Origin: an uncultured Lachnospira sp.
GTDB lineage: Bacteria; Bacillota; Clostridia; Lachnospirales; Lachnospiraceae
Length of the DNA stretch: 7,724 bases
Direction of reading: 5' to 3'
Assembly (NCBI GenBank): GCA_947169835.1
Contig: CAMVRH010000035.1
Coordinates: forward strand, 1-7,724
The notes beneath the pieces are model-generated. The model saw only the letters and a list, made by a program, of their open reading frames with translations, ran no database searches and was not told where the DNA came from. A program made the translations under genes and the position numbers. Below are positions 6,260 through 7,724 of this stretch, piece by piece (position 1 is the stretch's first letter; every line of letters starts with the position of its first letter).

Positions 6260-7724
6260 TGTATACTATAATTTATGATTTTGGAACGAGTAGTGTAAAG
6301 ACATGTTTGTTCGAAATCGATTCAGAAATTAAATTAGTGACGAGTTCTCGCGCAGATTATAATCTTTATATTTCCGACAATGGAGCTGCAGAACAGGACA
6401 CTGAGGAATGGTGGAATGCCATTTGTTCCTCGACAAAGGACTTGTTCAAATCATCAGATGTTAAGCCTGAACAAATAGAAGGACTCGCATTCTGTTCACA
6501 GATGCAAGGTTGTGTTTTTGTGGATGAGAATGGAAAAGCATTAAGAGCTCCTATGAATTACTTAGATCAAAGAGCGATTAAAGAGTATGAGGACTGTATG
6601 GGAAGAGGAATCGTTAAGATTTCTGGTTGTAGCCTATATAAAATTTTGCGCAATCTAAAAGTTAATCATGCCGCTTCGCTCAGTCCTAAGGATCCAGTTT
6701 GGAAATACAAGTGGGTAGAAAACAACGAGCCGGACGTTTTTAATAGATTATACAAATGGTTAGATGTAGGTGATTACTTATTAGCGCGTAGTACAGGTAA
6801 AATAGTAAGAACTGCTGATACAGCATTTGCCACATTCCTTTATGATACACGAAAAGGAAAGGAAGGCTGGAACAAAGGTCTTCTAAAAATGTATAAGGTC
6901 AATGATGAGCATATGCCAGAGATTGTTAATAGTACAGATTTGGTTGGCGGATTGACAAAAAAAGCAGCAGAAGAACTAGGATTAGTAGAAGGCACCAAGG
7001 TCTTTGGCGGTGGCGGAGATACCACTTTTGTAAATATAGGTGCGGGATGTACTACTCCAGGAGATACACATATTTACATTGGAACATCTGGATGGGTATC
7101 CACTTTTATGGATTATCAAACCTGTGATGTTAGTGCAAATATGACTGGCGTGCTTTCGGCCAAACAAGGTTATTTTAACTATTATGCTGAGTTAGAAACT
7201 GCAGGTAAGTGTATTGATTGGGCGCTAGAGCATATTGCTTTGGATGAAATTGACATTTATTCAGGAAAAACTAAAAAGACTGATTTGGATGGCAATGTGA
7301 TAGATGTTTTTGATTACTTGGAAGGTGAAATAGCCAAAGTATCGCCTGGAGCAAATGGCGTAATATTTACTCCATGGCTTCATGGAAACCGATGTCCATT
7401 TGAAGACTCAAAGGCTGGTGGATTGTTCTTTAATATTAGTTTGAAGAATGACAAGAAAGATTTGCTTCGTGCCACACTAGAAGGAATTTGCTACCATTAT
7501 CGATGGATGTTAGAATGCTCGATGAAAAAGACAAAGACTTCAGACCCTATTAGATTTGTGGGAGGAGGTTCTTTATCACATATGTTGTGCCAAATGTTAG
7601 CAGACATTACTGGCAGAACAATAGAGACAGTGGATAACCCACGAGAAGTGGGAGCAGCGGGAACCGCTATTATGGTGGCAGCAGGCGTTAAGAATGTAGA
7701 TATGTTAGAACTTTCAAAGAAATT
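6259..7724 (+). CDS. FGGY-family carbohydrate kinase (xylulokinase-like), 3' end cut by the window
   Basis: 488 codons are open to the right edge; relatives are about 490-510 residues long, so little is missing. The enzyme should phosphorylate a sugar or polyol with ATP in the cytoplasm. The first phosphate loop is DFGTSSVKTCLFE (7-19), the catalytic base is D254 in GGGDTTFVNIGAG (250-262), the second phosphate loop is YIGTSGWV (273-280), and the adenosine motif is FVGGGSLSHMLCQMLADITG (433-452). The fold and order match XylB-type FGGY kinases. However, the substrate motif reads SQMQGCVFVDENG (80-92), with Gln (Q83) where xylulokinases usually have His (QMHG), and the next substrate motif is YLDQRA (101-106) instead of the usual W-N-D-x-R. 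Calling it xylulokinase is therefore not safe. It starts by TAATG overlap with the HAD gene behind a perfect ribosome site, so the two are probably made together. Confidence 0.88.
   Translation, partial: MYTIIYDFGTSSVKTCLFEIDSEIKLVTSSRADYNLYISDNGAAEQDTEEWWNAICSSTKDLFKSSDVKPEQIEGLAFCSQMQGCVFVDENGKALRAPMNYLDQRAIKEYEDCMGRGIVKISGCSLYKILRNLKVNHAASLSPKDPVWKYKWVENNEPDVFNRLYKWLDVGDYLLARSTGKIVRTADTAFATFLYDTRKGKEGWNKGLLKMYKVNDEHMPEIVNSTDLVGGLTKKAAEELGLVEGTKVFGGGGDTTFVNIGAGCTTPGDTHIYIGTSGWVSTFMDYQTCDVSANMTGVLSAKQGYFNYYAELETAGKCIDWALEHIALDEIDIYSGKTKKTDLDGNVIDVFDYLEGEIAKVSPGANGVIFTPWLHGNRCPFEDSKAGGLFFNISLKNDKKDLLRATLEGICYHYRWMLECSMKKTKTSDPIRFVGGGSLSHMLCQMLADITGRTIETVDNPREVGAAGTAIMVAAGVKNVDMLELSKK

Noticed and set aside
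1..7724. CRISPR array, tRNA/rRNA gene, insertion sequence, riboswitch or defence island
   Set aside because: I found no regularly spaced repeats, no transposase or integrase motifs and no structured leader; nearly all bases are taken up by ordinary coding genes with gaps of at most 53 bases.

Overview
The window is AT-rich and every gene lies on the + strand, closely packed, with purine-rich Shine-Dalgarno sites and several stop/start overlaps. The gene styles point to a low-GC anaerobic Firmicute, most likely a Lachnospiraceae-type Clostridium relative. The clearest sign is the long secreted protein, which has a transglutaminase-like domain, Ig-like modules and a very lysine-rich C-terminal module, a layout common in that group. 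This assignment comes from recognising protein families and not from any marker gene.

Layout: (1) 1-378, the 3' end of an RNA m5U methyltransferase of the RlmD/TrmA family. (2) 389-2082, an alpha-acetolactate decarboxylase (budA) joined by a TAATG overlap to a ten-helix DMT/EamA-type membrane transporter. (3) 2132-5570, a multispanning membrane acyltransferase resembling the HGSNAT/DUF1624 and acyltransferase-3 families, overlapping by 14 bases a secreted 778-residue protein with an N-terminal transglutaminase-like domain. (4) 5624-7724, a small HAD-family phosphatase joined by another TAATG overlap to an FGGY-family carbohydrate kinase that runs off the right edge and lacks only its last residues.

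No gap exceeds 53 bases, and I see no convincing terminator, RNA gene, mobile element or CRISPR array. The genes could be one long transcript or three adjacent two-gene units; a weak promoter-like sequence before the HAD gene hints at an internal start.

Functionally the window is mixed: rRNA modification, diversion of acetolactate to acetoin, a probable envelope acylation and surface-protein pair, and a sugar kinase/phosphatase pair. The most interesting parts are the acyltransferase/transglutaminase-like pair, where the third catalytic residue seems to be missing, and the FGGY kinase, whose substrate-binding motifs differ from true xylulokinases. I do not see clear evidence of a wholly new defence or mobile system.
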